Positions 34,945 through 44,689 are shown, numbered from the stretch's first letter. The stretch: 64,000 nucleotides of DNA from Kaistia defluvii (GCF_026343955.1 NZ_JAPKNI010000002.1:434001-498000); one strand, 5' to 3'. Notes: a model not told the origin generated them from the sequence alone. Numbers and translations: made by a program.

Positions 34945-35886
34945 ATGAACCTTCATAATCTCAAGAAGCACTTCCCCTGGATGACGCTGGTCCTGCTGGC
35001 GCTGTTCGTCGGCATCTTGGATCCCAACTTCCTGCGGCTGGAGAATCTGATCGATCTGGCCGGCGATATCTCGACGCTGTTCATCATGGCGCTTGGCATC
35101 ACCTTCGTCATCTATATCGGCAGCATCGATCTGTCGGCGCAGTCGGTCGCCAACATGATCACCGTGCTGGCGACGCTGCTGCTCGTGCACATTGGCGCCT
35201 TCGCGGCGCCTGTCTGCATCGCCATCGGCGCGCTGTTCGGCTTTGTCTCCGGCCTGGTCTCGACGCGGTTCAAGGTGCCGTCCTTCATCGCGACACTCGC
35301 CGTCGGCGGCATCGCGCTCTCGGTCGGCCAGTACGCCTCGGGGCAGAAGGCGCTCTACATGGACGCCACCCTGCGCGAGCAGGCATTCGGCTGGATGATC
35401 GGCACCACGGCCGGACTGCCGCGCGAGATGATCATCGCCCTGGTGTTGCTGGTGGTGGCGCTGGTGATCGAGCGGCGCACCGTGCTCGGCCGCGCCCTGA
35501 AGGCGATCGGCGCCGGCGAGCCGGCAGCGGTTGCCTCCGGTTTGCAGGTCAACCGCTACAAGATGATCGCTTTCGCGATTTCCGGCGCCTTCGCCGCCAT
35601 GGCGGGACTGTTGTTTTCCGTCAAGCTTTCGGGCGGTTCGCCGGTGATGGCGAACGGCTTCCTGCTGCCGGCGATCGTCGCCGTACTGGTGGGCGGAACG
35701 CCTCTGACGGGCGGCGTCGGCGGCGTGCTCAACACCTTCATCGGCGCCCTGATCGTCGCCGTGATCCGCACCAGCATGCTCTATCTGAACGTGCCGGCCA
35801 CGGCGCAGCAGATCTTTTTCGGCCTCGTGCTCGTCGGCGCCATCGCGATCACCATCGACCGCACCAAGGTGAGGACGGTGAAGTGA
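34945..35886 (+). CDS. Sugar-type ABC importer permease 2
   Basis: This is the second RbsC-like permease, 313 aa. YIGSIDLSAQSVANM near residue 55 matches the GSIDLS segment of its partner, and helix-rich sequence continues to a short basic C terminus. Its stop overlaps the GTG start of the alcohol dehydrogenase by four bases, so uptake and the first oxidation are coupled in expression. Confidence 0.92.
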   Translation: MNLHNLKKHFPWMTLVLLALFVGILDPNFLRLENLIDLAGDISTLFIMALGITFVIYIGSIDLSAQSVANMITVLATLLLVHIGAFAAPVCIAIGALFGFVSGLVSTRFKVPSFIATLAVGGIALSVGQYASGQKALYMDATLREQAFGWMIGTTAGLPREMIIALVLLVVALVIERRTVLGRALKAIGAGEPAAVASGLQVNRYKMIAFAISGAFAAMAGLLFSVKLSGGSPVMANGFLLPAIVAVLVGGTPLTGGVGGVLNTFIGALIVAVIRTSMLYLNVPATAQQIFFGLVLVGAIAITIDRTKVRTVK

Positions 35887-36926
35887 GCGCGGTTCCCTCC
35901 CTCATGCGCGCGGCGGTGCTGGTCGCGCCCGGCCGGTTCGAGATCCGCCAGGTGCCCGTGCCTGCGGTCGGCCGCGACGACGTGCTGATACGGGTCGAGC
36001 GCTGCGGCATCTGCGGCACCGACATGCACATGTTCAATGGCCACTACGCGGCCGAGAGCCTGCCGATCATTCCGGGCCACGAATTCGCCGGCACGGTGGC
36101 GGCTGTCGGCGCGGATGTTCGCGGCTTTGGCGAAGGTGACCGCGTCGTCGCCGACATCAATATCGGCTGCGGCCATTGCTTCTACTGCCGCCGCAACGAG
36201 GTGCTGAACTGCGCCGAGGTCCGGCAGGTCGGCATCTCGCGTGACGGCGCCTTCGCCGACTATGTCGTGATGCCGTCGGGGCTTGTGATGGCCGCGCCTG
36301 CGGACGCGCCCTTCGACCTCCTGGCGCTGGTCGAGCCGATCGCCTGCGTCGTCAGGGCGGCGCGCAAGGCCGATGTCCGCTTCGGCCAGTCGGTCCTGAT
36401 CCTTGGCGCGGGGCCGATCGGCAATCTGCATATCCAGATGATGCGCCTCGTCGGCGCGGCGCCGATCCTGGTCGCCGAACCCTCGGCGGTGCGTGGCGCC
36501 ATGGCGCTGGAGGCGGGCGCAGATGTGGTGATTTCCGATCCGGCGACGCTGCGCGAAACCGTGCTGAAGCACACTGGCGGACGGGGCGCCGACATCGTCA
36601 TCGAGAGCGTCGGCCTGCCGGCGCTTTATGCCAAGGCGTTCGAGCTGATCCGACCAGGCGGCCACATCGCTGCCTTCGGCATTGCCGGTCCGGCCGACAC
36701 CGTACCGCTGCCGCTGCTCGCCACCGTGCTGCGCGAAAACTCGATCAAGGGCTCGGTCGCGGGCATGGGCGAGGACATGCATGACGCGCTGACACTGCTG
36801 GCACATGGCCGCTTCCGCACGGAGTCGTTCCGCGCTCGCAGCCTGCCGCTGGCCGAAATCCAGCAGGCCTTCGAGACGCTGCCACGCCATCCAGAAGCGC
36901 TGAAGGTTCAGATCGTCATGGCCTGA
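35883..36926 (+). CDS. Zinc-dependent alcohol/polyol dehydrogenase (MDR superfamily)
   Basis: This is predicted to oxidise a hydroxyl of the imported substrate with NAD(P). Catalytic zinc ligands are visible in RCGICGTDMH and PGHEFAG, structural zinc in CGHCFYCRRNEVLNC, and a Rossmann motif GAGPIG near residue 175. At 347 aa it fits the sorbitol/threonine dehydrogenase branch. It starts at GTG 35883 overlapping the permease stop (ATG 35904 is a possible internal start). It is the last gene before operator copy 2. Confidence 0.92.
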   Translation: MSAVPSLMRAAVLVAPGRFEIRQVPVPAVGRDDVLIRVERCGICGTDMHMFNGHYAAESLPIIPGHEFAGTVAAVGADVRGFGEGDRVVADINIGCGHCFYCRRNEVLNCAEVRQVGISRDGAFADYVVMPSGLVMAAPADAPFDLLALVEPIACVVRAARKADVRFGQSVLILGAGPIGNLHIQMMRLVGAAPILVAEPSAVRGAMALEAGADVVISDPATLRETVLKHTGGRGADIVIESVGLPALYAKAFELIRPGGHIAAFGIAGPADTVPLPLLATVLRENSIKGSVAGMGEDMHDALTLLAHGRFRTESFRARSLPLAEIQQAFETLPRHPEALKVQIVMA

Positions 36927-36940
36927 AACCGGGTCTTGTT

Positions 36941-36956
36941 ATAACGGAATGGTTAC
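36941..36956. promoter_or_regulatory. TetR-type operator, copy 2
   Basis: ATAACGGAATGGTTAC keeps the outer arms of GTAACTAnnTAGTTAC. It lies 65 bases ahead of the aldehyde dehydrogenase. It is the weakest of the six copies. Confidence 0.45.
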
Positions 36957-37020
36957 TGGGTAACGCTGGTTTGTGACGCGCGGCCGCCAAGGCGTGTCGG
37001 GCGTGGGTAGGAGAATGATG

Positions 37021-38520
37021 ATGGACGTGAACTCTGCAGTCTGGACGGTGCCGGCGAGCGCCCGCGAATTCGGCTTCTTCGTCGATGGACAATGGGCGGA
37101 GGCCGGCGATCGTCCCATGTCCGAGCGCAAGAGCCCCGCGCATGGCGTCGCCGTCACCCGCACGGTCCGTTGCACCAGGGCGGATATCGACCATGCCGTC
37201 GGCGTGGCCCGCACGGCTTTCGAGGACCGGCGCTGGTCGGGCCTGCCGGGCGGCGAGCGGGCGAGCGTGCTGCTCAAGGCCGCCGCCGGCATCCGCGCCC
37301 GCGTCGAGGAACTCGCATTGCTGGAGTCGCTCGAAAGCGGCAAGCCGATCGGCCAGGCGCGCGGGGAGATCGAGGGCGGCGCGAATATTTTCGAATATGC
37401 CGCCGGCGCGGCGCGAGCGCTGCACGGCGACGCCTTCAACAATCTCGGCGACAAGATGCTGGGGCTGGTGACGCGTGAGCCGATCGGTGTCGTCGGCCTG
37501 ATCACGCCGTGGAATTTCCCGTTCTTCATCCTGTCCGAGCGGGTGCCGTTCATCCTCGCCGCCGGCTGCACGATCGTTTCGAAGCCGAGCGAAGTGACGT
37601 CGGCGACAACGCTGCTGCTGGCCGAGATCCTCTCCGACGCCGGCCTGCCGGATGGCGTCTTCAACGTCGTAACCGGCAGCGGCAGCGAGATCGGCCAGGC
37701 GCTGGCCGAGCATGCCGATGTCGACATGATCTCGTTCACCGGCTCGACCGCGGTCGGCCGCAGCGTGCTGCTCGCCTCGGCCGGCAATTTCAAGAAGGTC
37801 GGCCTGGAACTCGGCGGCAAGAACCCGCAGGTGGTGTTCGCCGATGCCAATCTGGACGAGGCTGCGGACGGCGTTGTCTTCGGCATCTGCTTCAATGCCG
37901 GCCAGTGCTGCGTCGGCGGGAGCCGTCTCGTCGTCGAGAAGTCGATCGCGGCCGAGTTCGAGGCGCTGGTCGCCGCCAAGATGGCGCGGGTTCGGATCGG
38001 CGATCCGCTCGACCCGAACACCCAGATGGGCGCCATCGTCACGGCGGCCCAGAACGCGACCATCCTCGGCTATATCGAGGCCGGCAAGCGCGAAGGCGCA
38101 CGGCTGGTCTGCGGCGGGGAGGCCTATCCGAGCGACACAGGCCAGTTCGTCCAGCCCACCGTCTTCGCGGATGTGACGCGCGAGATGAGCATCGCGTCGG
38201 AGGAGATCTTCGGTCCGGTGCTCACCATCTCGACCTTCGAGACCTTCGACGAGGCGATGGCGATCGCCAACGACACGATCTATGGCCTGGCGGCCAGCAT
38301 CTGGACGAGCAATCTCGACAAGGCGACCGATGCGTTCCGCCGCATCCGCGCGGGCCGCGTCTGGGTCAACACGACGATCAACAACGGGCCGGAACTGCCG
38401 CTCGGCGGCTTCAAGCAGTCCGGCACCGGCCGCGAAGCCGGCATCTATGGCGTCGAGGAATATACCGAGGTCAAGGCGACGCATATCGCGCTCGGCCGTC
38501 GCGAGCCCTGGGTGTCGTGA
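37021..38520 (+). CDS. NAD(P)-dependent aldehyde dehydrogenase
   Basis: This oxidises an aldehyde to an acid. The catalytic cysteine is in FNAGQCCVGG, the general-base Glu in LELGGKNP, the Asn in PWNFPFF and the nucleotide loop in FTGSTAVGR. The 499-aa length is standard. Three ATGs follow one another; 37021 is best placed 7 bases after GGAG (37015 and 37018 are the others). Its stop overlaps the GMC oxidoreductase start (TGATG). The Zn-dehydrogenase, this enzyme and the GMC enzyme imply alcohol to aldehyde to acid chemistry. Confidence 0.95.
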   Translation: MDVNSAVWTVPASAREFGFFVDGQWAEAGDRPMSERKSPAHGVAVTRTVRCTRADIDHAVGVARTAFEDRRWSGLPGGERASVLLKAAAGIRARVEELALLESLESGKPIGQARGEIEGGANIFEYAAGAARALHGDAFNNLGDKMLGLVTREPIGVVGLITPWNFPFFILSERVPFILAAGCTIVSKPSEVTSATTLLLAEILSDAGLPDGVFNVVTGSGSEIGQALAEHADVDMISFTGSTAVGRSVLLASAGNFKKVGLELGGKNPQVVFADANLDEAADGVVFGICFNAGQCCVGGSRLVVEKSIAAEFEALVAAKMARVRIGDPLDPNTQMGAIVTAAQNATILGYIEAGKREGARLVCGGEAYPSDTGQFVQPTVFADVTREMSIASEEIFGPVLTISTFETFDEAMAIANDTIYGLAASIWTSNLDKATDAFRRIRAGRVWVNTTINNGPELPLGGFKQSGTGREAGIYGVEEYTEVKATHIALGRREPWVS

Positions 38521-40118
38521 TGGCGGCGAAGGGCTACGACTACGTCATCGTCGGCGGCGGTTCGGCCGGCTGCGTCATGGCCAACCGGCTGAGCGAGAAC
38601 CCGGACGCCCGTGTCCTGCTGCTCGAGGCGGGCGGTCGCGACACCAACCCCTACATCCACATGCCGGTCGGCTTCGCCAAGATGACCACGGGGCCTCTGA
38701 CCTGGGGGCTCGTCACCGCGCCGCAGAAGCACGCGGGAAATCGCGAGATCCCCTATGCTCAGGCGCGCGTGCTCGGCGGCGGCAGCTCCATCAATGCCGA
38801 GATTTTCACCCGCGGCGTGCCGGACGACTATGACCGCTGGGCGCAAGACGAGGGCTGCGAGGGCTGGTCGTTCCAGGACGTGCAGCCCTATTTCCTTCGC
38901 TCGGAAGGCAATGAAATCCTCGCTTCCGGCTATCACGGTACGGAGGGGCCGCTCGGCGTCTCCAACATCCGCGATCCGCAGCCGGTAACTCGTGCCTTCG
39001 TCCAGGCCTGCCAGCAATATGGCATGCCCTACAATCCGGACTTCAATGGCCCGGTGCAGGAAGGGGCGGGCGTCTATCAGACGACGATCCGCAACGCCCG
39101 GCGCTGCTCGGTCGCCGTCGGCTATCTGCGCCCGGTCCTGCGGCGGCCGAACCTGACCGTCGAGACGGGCTGTCTGACGACGAAGATCCTGTTCTCCGGC
39201 AATCGCGCCATCGGCGTCGAATACCGGCAGGGCGGCGCGCTGAAGAGCGTGCACGCCGATCAGGAGGTCGTGGTGACGGCCGGCGCGGTCGGCTCGCCGA
39301 AGATCATGCTGCTTTCGGGCGTTGGCCCGGCCGACCAACTCCGTGCGCTCGGCATCGAGGTGGTGCAGGATCTCCCCGGCGTCGGCGAGAATCTGAGCGA
39401 TCATTTCGGCATCGACATCGTCTACGAGCTGAAGACCGCTGACAGCCTCGACAAATACAACAAGCTGCACTGGATGCTCTGGGCTGGCCTGCAATACACG
39501 CTGTTCAAGTCCGGGCCGGTGACGTCCAACGTCGTTGAAGGCGGTGCATTCTGGCGACAGGACCGCTCGCTGGCCAACCCGGATCTGCAGTTTCATTTCC
39601 TCGCCGGCGCGGGCGTGGAGGCCGGCGTGCCGGCGATCCAGTCCGGTTCCGGCTGCACGCTCAACTCCTACACGCTGCGGCCGAAGAGCCGCGGCACGGT
39701 CAAGCTGCGCAGCAGTCGGCCCGAGGACAAGCCGATCGTGGATCCGAACTTCATCGCCGAGCCGGACGACCTCCGCGTTTCGGCCGAGGGGGTGAAGATC
39801 AGCCGCGAGATCATGAACCAGCCGGCTTTCGCCAAATATGTCCGGCAGGAGCATTTCCCGGGCAAGGAGGTGCGCACCCAGGCGGATTTCGAGAACTATG
39901 CGCGCCAGTACGGCCGCACATCGTATCACCCGACCGGCACCTGCAAGATGGGCGTCGACGCGATGGCGGTGGTCGATCCGCAACTGCGCGTGCGCGGGCT
40001 GGAGGGCATCCGCATCTGCGATTCCTCGATCATGCCGAGCCTGATCGGCTCGAACACCAACGCCCCGACCATCATGATCGCCGAAAAGGGTTCCGACTTG
40101 ATCCGGGGAAATCGCTGA
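38520..40118 (+). CDS. GMC-family FAD-dependent oxidoreductase (choline-dehydrogenase-like)
   Basis: This 532-aa flavoprotein oxidises alcohols. It shows the N-terminal FAD site VIVGGGSAGCVMANRL, the first GMC signature ARVLGGGSSINAE and the second near GAVGSPKIMLLSGVGP. The C-terminal catalytic His pair is suggested by HPTGTCKMG and GSNTNAPTIMIAEKG. I place the start at ATG 38520, overlapping the ALDH stop by one base. A longer frame runs upstream through the ALDH gene and is a shadow. It is the last plus-strand gene before the converging aldo/keto reductase. Confidence 0.94.
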   Translation: MAAKGYDYVIVGGGSAGCVMANRLSENPDARVLLLEAGGRDTNPYIHMPVGFAKMTTGPLTWGLVTAPQKHAGNREIPYAQARVLGGGSSINAEIFTRGVPDDYDRWAQDEGCEGWSFQDVQPYFLRSEGNEILASGYHGTEGPLGVSNIRDPQPVTRAFVQACQQYGMPYNPDFNGPVQEGAGVYQTTIRNARRCSVAVGYLRPVLRRPNLTVETGCLTTKILFSGNRAIGVEYRQGGALKSVHADQEVVVTAGAVGSPKIMLLSGVGPADQLRALGIEVVQDLPGVGENLSDHFGIDIVYELKTADSLDKYNKLHWMLWAGLQYTLFKSGPVTSNVVEGGAFWRQDRSLANPDLQFHFLAGAGVEAGVPAIQSGSGCTLNSYTLRPKSRGTVKLRSSRPEDKPIVDPNFIAEPDDLRVSAEGVKISREIMNQPAFAKYVRQEHFPGKEVRTQADFENYARQYGRTSYHPTGTCKMGVDAMAVVDPQLRVRGLEGIRICDSSIMPSLIGSNTNAPTIMIAEKGSDLIRGNR

Positions 40119-40151
40119 GCGGGCTTTCCGCCCCCGTCTCCTCTCGCGACG

Positions 40152-40177
40152 GCGGCGCTTCTTCGAGCGCCGCGTTT
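40152..40177 (+). terminator. Probable terminator between converging genes
   Basis: GCGGCGCT pairs with AGCGCCGC around TCTTCG and is followed by GTTT. It sits in the 72-base gap after the GMC gene. Confidence 0.5.
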
Positions 40178-40190
40178 GTCTGCGAGGGGT

Positions 40191-41012
40191 TCAGTCCCAT
40201 TCGGGGGCGGTCGGCACTTTCGCCTTGTCGACGCAGCGATAGCCGGTCGCGCGCATGGCATCGATACGGTCCATGTCGATGCTAGAGAGCGTGAAATCCA
40301 TCACGTCGAAATTGGCGCGGATGTTGTCGGGCTTGGTCGACATGGTGTTGATCGGCACGCCCTTCTGCAGGATCCAGCGCAACACGATTTGCGCCGCCGA
40401 CTTGCCATAGCTCGCGCCGATTTCGGCGAAGACCGGGTATTTGAACACTTCGCCCCGCGCCACCGAGCAATAGGAGGTCAGCGGAATGCCGGTCTCCGTC
40501 GCGGCCTTCAGCAGGATGGTCTGGTCGAGCAGCGGATGGAACTCGACCTGGTTGGCAATGATCGGCGCGTCGACAAGTACCGCCGCTTCGCGCATCATCC
40601 GCGACGTGTAGTTGGAAACGCCGATATGGTCGGTGAAGCCAAGCTCTTTCGCCTTCTGCAACAGGCGCAGGGAACCGGTGTTGTCGCCGTCATAGGCCGG
40701 CCAGTGCAGCAGGAGCGCATCGACGCGGTCGACGCGGAGTTTCTTCAGGCTCTCTTCTACGGAGGGGAGAAAAAGGGCGTCCGAGAAGTTGTCCGGGTGG
40801 ACCTTGGTGGTGATGCAGATTTCGTCGCGGGGCAGGCCGAGCGCGGCGATCGCAGCGCCTACCTCAGCCTCGTTGTTGTACATCTGAGCGGTATCGAAGG
40901 CACGATATCCGACCTTGGCAGCATGGGCGACGGCGCTGGTGAGTTCGTCTCCCATCAGCGGATATGTGCCGAACGAGCGCTGGTAGGTTCGATCGAAGTA
41001 CAGACTCATCAA
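40191..41012 (-). CDS. Aldo/keto reductase, 2,5-diketo-gluconate-reductase type
   Basis: This 273-aa NADPH-dependent TIM-barrel reductase has the full catalytic tetrad in view: Asp and Tyr in FDTAQMYNNE, Lys in TTKVHPDN, His in LLHWPAYD. The cofactor region near the C terminus (VPINTMSTKPDNIRANF) is slightly divergent. It is transcribed divergently from the CoA-transferase operon, with two palindrome copies in the gap, so both directions are probably controlled together. Confidence 0.93.
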   Translation of the reverse strand: MMSLYFDRTYQRSFGTYPLMGDELTSAVAHAAKVGYRAFDTAQMYNNEAEVGAAIAALGLPRDEICITTKVHPDNFSDALFLPSVEESLKKLRVDRVDALLLHWPAYDGDNTGSLRLLQKAKELGFTDHIGVSNYTSRMMREAAVLVDAPIIANQVEFHPLLDQTILLKAATETGIPLTSYCSVARGEVFKYPVFAEIGASYGKSAAQIVLRWILQKGVPINTMSTKPDNIRANFDVMDFTLSSIDMDRIDAMRATGYRCVDKAKVPTAPEWD

Positions 41013-41027
41013 GTGCCTCCCTGTATA

Positions 41028-41043
41028 ATAACTAATTAGTTAC
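41028..41043. promoter_or_regulatory. TetR-type operator, copy 3
   Basis: ATAACTAATTAGTTAC is a near-perfect dyad 16 bases ahead of the aldo/keto reductase start (minus strand). Confidence 0.7.
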
Positions 41044-41195
41044 TTAATATCCTGAAAGCCTGGGAGCATCAAGTATGCGCCGTCATGGGGTTTTTCTCCA
41101 ACTCCGGGAGGGCAAGGAGGCGGGCCTCCATTCGGCGTCGAACCGCGTGACGGGCATTTTGCCCCTTGCGAGGGAGGCGGGGATTTTTTAGGGTA

Positions 41196-41211
41196 ATAAC
41201 CAACTGGTTAC
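41196..41211. promoter_or_regulatory. TetR-type operator, copy 4
   Basis: ATAACCAACTGGTTAC is a dyad with the same outer arms, 22 bases before the CoA-transferase start. Confidence 0.68.
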
Positions 41212-41232
41212 TTAAATAGCGCGTCCGGAGGA

Positions 41233-42822
41233 ATGATGTCCAAGTTGCGAGCCGCATCGGAAGTGGCGGCCCTGGTCAGGGATGGGGCGATCGTCGCCGT
41301 GAATTCGTCGAGCGGCCTCGCCTGCCCTGACGCGGTGCTGGCCGCCCTTGGCGAGCGCTACCGCAACGAAGGCGCGCCGCGCGGTTTGACGACGATCCAC
41401 CCGATCGCGGCCGGCGACATGTTCGGCACCAAGGGCGTCGATCATCTTGCCCAGCCGGGCATGATCTCGACGATCATCGGCGGCTCCTATCCCTCGGGTC
41501 CGTCCTCGGCCGAGCCGCCGCTGATCTGGCAGATGCTGGGCCGCAACGAGATCGCCGCCTACAACATTCCAAGCGGTGTGCTGTTCGATATCCTGCGCGA
41601 GGGGGCCTCGAAGCGTCCCGGTGTGTTGACCAAGGTCGGCCTGGAGACCTTCGTCGATCCCGACAACCAGGGCTGCGCGATGAACGAGCGCGCCCGCGCC
41701 AGGCCCGTGGTGAGCAAGGTTCAGTTCGCCGGCGAAGAGTGGCTTTTTTTCCCGTCGATCCAGCCGGATGTGGCGATCATCCGCGCCAGCACCGCAGACG
41801 AACGCGGCAATCTCACCTTCGAGCATGAGGGCGCCTATCTCGGCGCGATGGAATTGGCGCTGGCCGGCCACAACAGTGGCGGCATTGTCATCGCGCAGGT
41901 GAAGCGGGTCGCGCAGGCCGGCACGCTTCGCCCGCATGATGTCCGCGTGCCGGGCATCCTCGTCGACTACATCGTCGAGGTCCCGGACCAGTTGCAGACG
42001 ACGGCAACCGAATATGACCCGGCCATTTCCGGCGAGCTGTTCCGGCCGCTCGACACCTTCAGCCTGCCGCCCTTCGACGTCGCCAAGGTAATCGCCCGGC
42101 GCGTCGCGCAGGAATTGCAGCCCGGCTGGGCCGTCAATATCGGCTTCGGCATTTCGGCCAATGTGCCGCGCATCTTCCTGGAGGAGGGGAGACATGGCGA
42201 CATTACCTGGGTGATCGAGCAGGGCGCGGTCGGCGGCATTCCGCTGCTCGATTTCAAGTTCGGCTGCTCGTCCAACGCCGAGGCCTTTGTCGCCTCGCCG
42301 CACCAGTTCGCCTACTTCCAGGGGGGCGGCTTCGACGCGTCGCTCTTGTCCTTCCTGCAGATCGACCGGCACGGCTCGGTCAATGTCTCGCAACTCTCGG
42401 CCCGGCCGCATGTGACGGCGGGGGCCGGCGGTTTCGTCGACATCACGTCGCGGGCCCGCAAGATCGTTTTCTCCGGCTATTTCAATGCCGGCGCCAAGTT
42501 CTCCATCCATGACGGCAGGCTGTCGATCGACAAGGAGGGCAAGGTGGCGAAAATCGTCGACGCGGTCGAGCACATCTCCTTCTCGGGCCAGCGCGCGATC
42601 GCGCAGGGTCAGGACGTTACCTATGTGACCGAGCGCTGCGTGCTGAAGCTGACGCCGGAAGGCCTGATGGTGACGGAGATCGCCCCCGGCATCGACCTGC
42701 GCAAGGACGTGCTGGAGCGCGCGGAGACGCCGTTGCAGGTGGCGCCGCACCTGAAGCAGATGGACGTGTCGCTCTTTCATCCGGAGAAGGTCGGGCTGCA
42801 TCCGGTCCTGGATGCGGCATGA
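41233..42822 (+). CDS. Acyl-CoA:acetate/3-ketoacid CoA-transferase (family I)
   Basis: This activates an acid by transferring CoA from another acyl-CoA. The 529-aa single chain combines both halves, as in YdiF and propionate CoA-transferase. GSYPSGPSSAEPPL and GISANVPRIF are family blocks, and the catalytic Glu is in the segment VIEQGAVGGIPLL. ATG 41233 follows GGAGGA. The enoyl-CoA hydratase starts at the overlapping ATGA (42819), so the two are coupled. This is the entry of the cluster's acid into CoA chemistry. Confidence 0.93.
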   Translation: MMSKLRAASEVAALVRDGAIVAVNSSSGLACPDAVLAALGERYRNEGAPRGLTTIHPIAAGDMFGTKGVDHLAQPGMISTIIGGSYPSGPSSAEPPLIWQMLGRNEIAAYNIPSGVLFDILREGASKRPGVLTKVGLETFVDPDNQGCAMNERARARPVVSKVQFAGEEWLFFPSIQPDVAIIRASTADERGNLTFEHEGAYLGAMELALAGHNSGGIVIAQVKRVAQAGTLRPHDVRVPGILVDYIVEVPDQLQTTATEYDPAISGELFRPLDTFSLPPFDVAKVIARRVAQELQPGWAVNIGFGISANVPRIFLEEGRHGDITWVIEQGAVGGIPLLDFKFGCSSNAEAFVASPHQFAYFQGGGFDASLLSFLQIDRHGSVNVSQLSARPHVTAGAGGFVDITSRARKIVFSGYFNAGAKFSIHDGRLSIDKEGKVAKIVDAVEHISFSGQRAIAQGQDVTYVTERCVLKLTPEGLMVTEIAPGIDLRKDVLERAETPLQVAPHLKQMDVSLFHPEKVGLHPVLDAA

Positions 42823-43607
42823 CGGGTGCGTCCGAACCTCGGGTGCGGTTTGGGCAGGACGGCGCCATCGCCATCCTGACGCTGGCGCGGCCCGACAAGC
42901 TCAACGCGCTTGACGAGGCGGCAATCGGAGAACTCGGCGCGCTCTGCCAGCGCATTGAGCGCGACGAGACCATTCGGGCCGTGATCCTGACCGGGGAGGG
43001 CGGCAAGGCCTTCTCCGCTGGCGGCGACATCGGCGGCTGGAGCGGCAAGACGCCGCTCGAGTTCGGCCGGTTCTGGCTGCGCGAGGGCCATGCGGTGTTC
43101 GACGCGCTGGCGCGGCTGCGCCAACCGCTGATCGCCGTCCTGAACGGTCATGCGCTCGGCGGCGGGCTCGAACTGGCGGCGGCAGCGGATCTGCGCATCG
43201 CCGAGAGCCATGTGAAGCTCGGCCTGCCCGAGGCCGGGCTGGGCATCATTCCCGGCTGGTCGGGCACGCAGCGCGCCGTGCGCCGCTTCGGCGCCCCGGC
43301 CATCCGGCGGATGGCCTTGTTCGGCGAGGTCTTCGAGGCGCAGGCGGCGCTGGAGCTTGGCCTCGTCGATGTCGTGGTGGCGACCGGGGAGGGGATGGCC
43401 GAAGCGAAGCGGTTGGCGGCGAAAGTCTGCGAACGCGCCCCGGTCGCGACCGAACTCACCAAGATGCTGATCAATGCTGCCGAGGGCGAGGAGCGCGAGC
43501 GCGTGCTGGAGACGATGGCCGGCATGTTCGCCGCCTCGACGGAAGATCTGGCCGAGGGCGTCGCCGCCTTCCGCGACAAGCGCAGACCGGATTTTTCCGG
43601 GCGCTGA
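42819..43607 (+). CDS. Enoyl-CoA hydratase/isomerase family protein
   Basis: This 262-aa crotonase-fold enzyme has the oxyanion-hole segments FSAGGDIGG and GHALGGGLELAAAADLRI. Both glutamates used for hydration appear conserved (GLELA and LPEAGLGIIPG), so hydratase activity is plausible. It overlaps the CoA-transferase by four bases and is followed by a strong hairpin terminator. Confidence 0.93.
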   Translation: MTGASEPRVRFGQDGAIAILTLARPDKLNALDEAAIGELGALCQRIERDETIRAVILTGEGGKAFSAGGDIGGWSGKTPLEFGRFWLREGHAVFDALARLRQPLIAVLNGHALGGGLELAAAADLRIAESHVKLGLPEAGLGIIPGWSGTQRAVRRFGAPAIRRMALFGEVFEAQAALELGLVDVVVATGEGMAEAKRLAAKVCERAPVATELTKMLINAAEGEERERVLETMAGMFAASTEDLAEGVAAFRDKRRPDFSGR

Positions 43608-43634
43608 CAGCGGCTTCGCCTTTTTGCGGTGTTC

Positions 43635-43667
43635 GGCCCGCGCCGGCAGTCCGGCGCGGGCCTTCTT
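43635..43667 (+). terminator. Rho-independent terminator after enoyl-CoA hydratase
   Basis: A perfect 12-bp stem (43635-43646 with 43651-43662), a loop of four and TTCTT. The opposing aldo/keto reductase ends six bases later. Confidence 0.85.
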
Positions 43668-43672
43668 GCGGA

Positions 43673-44689
43673 TCAGGCGGGGGTGGGGGCGTCCTCGCGC
43701 AGCAATCCCTGCTTCTTCAGTTCACCCCAGAAATCGCCCGGGATTTCGTGGCTGAACCAGCCGAGATTCCTCTGCAATTGCTCGACGGTTCGGGTGCCGG
43801 CGATGAAGGAGGGAATTGCCGGGTGGGCCGTGACGAACTGCATCGCCGCGGCCGGCAGCGGCACGCGGTAGTCGCGGCAGACCTGCTCGATCTTGCGCAC
43901 GCGGTCGAGGATTTCGGCCGGGGCGGGCGCGTAGTTGTAGCGGGCGCCCTCGACGGCGCCGGTCGCCAGGATGCCGGAATTGAAACCGCCGCCGATCACG
44001 ACCGCCGCGTTGCGCTCGACGCAGAGCGGCAGAAACTTGTCCAGCGATTCCTGCTCCAGAAGCGTGTAGCGGCCGGCGAGCAGGAAGCAGTCGAAATCGC
44101 GCTGCTTCAATGCCTCGTAGCAGACCTCCCATTCGTTGACGCCGACGCCGATCGCCTTGACGAGGCCCTGGTCGCGCAACTCCGATAGCGCCTTCCAGGT
44201 ACCGTCCATTGCCTGGCGAAACACTTCGGGCTGCTCAGCGCCGCGGGTGAAAACGTCAATGTCGTGGATGAAGCAGATGTCGATGCGCTCCAGCGCCAGC
44301 CGCTGTAGCGAATCCTCGAATGAGCGCATCGTGCCGTCATAGGAATAGTCGAACACCATTTCATTGGCGGCGGCGTTGTTCCAGGGCGAGAAATCGATCT
44401 GGGAACGCTTCGCCGGCTTCAGCAGCCGGCCGACCTTGGTCGACAGCACGAAATCGTCGCGTTCCTTCCAGCGCAGCGAGTGGCCGCAGCGCAACTCCGA
44501 CAGGCCATGGCCGTACATCGGCGCGGTATCGTAGTAGCGGACGCCGGCATCCCAGGCCGCCTGGATCATGCCGTCGGATGTCGCCTCGTCGATGGGCCGC
44601 GCAAAGTTGCCGATCGGGGCCGTGCCAAAGGCGAACGGCGTCACCTCCAGATCGGTGCGCCCGAATTTCACTCGCTTGGATGGCTGCAT
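43673..44689 (-). CDS. Aldo/keto reductase, aldose/fucose-dehydrogenase type
   Basis: This 338-aa enzyme belongs to the branch that contains D-threo-aldose 1-dehydrogenase, L-fucose dehydrogenase and pyridoxal dehydrogenase. YYDTAPMYGHG holds the catalytic Asp and Tyr, VLSTKVGRLL the Lys, and FIHDIDV the His position. It may oxidise an aldose to a lactone rather than reduce. It is divergent from the acyl-CoA dehydrogenase operon, with palindrome copies 5 and 6 between. Confidence 0.92.
   Translation of the reverse strand: MQPSKRVKFGRTDLEVTPFAFGTAPIGNFARPIDEATSDGMIQAAWDAGVRYYDTAPMYGHGLSELRCGHSLRWKERDDFVLSTKVGRLLKPAKRSQIDFSPWNNAAANEMVFDYSYDGTMRSFEDSLQRLALERIDICFIHDIDVFTRGAEQPEVFRQAMDGTWKALSELRDQGLVKAIGVGVNEWEVCYEALKQRDFDCFLLAGRYTLLEQESLDKFLPLCVERNAAVVIGGGFNSGILATGAVEGARYNYAPAPAEILDRVRKIEQVCRDYRVPLPAAAMQFVTAHPAIPSFIAGTRTVEQLQRNLGWFSHEIPGDFWGELKKQGLLREDAPTPA

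Noticed and set aside
37509-38519. Upstream extension of the GMC oxidoreductase frame
   Set aside because: It runs through the aldehyde dehydrogenase gene with noise-like sequence; ATG 38520 directly precedes the FAD-binding motif.
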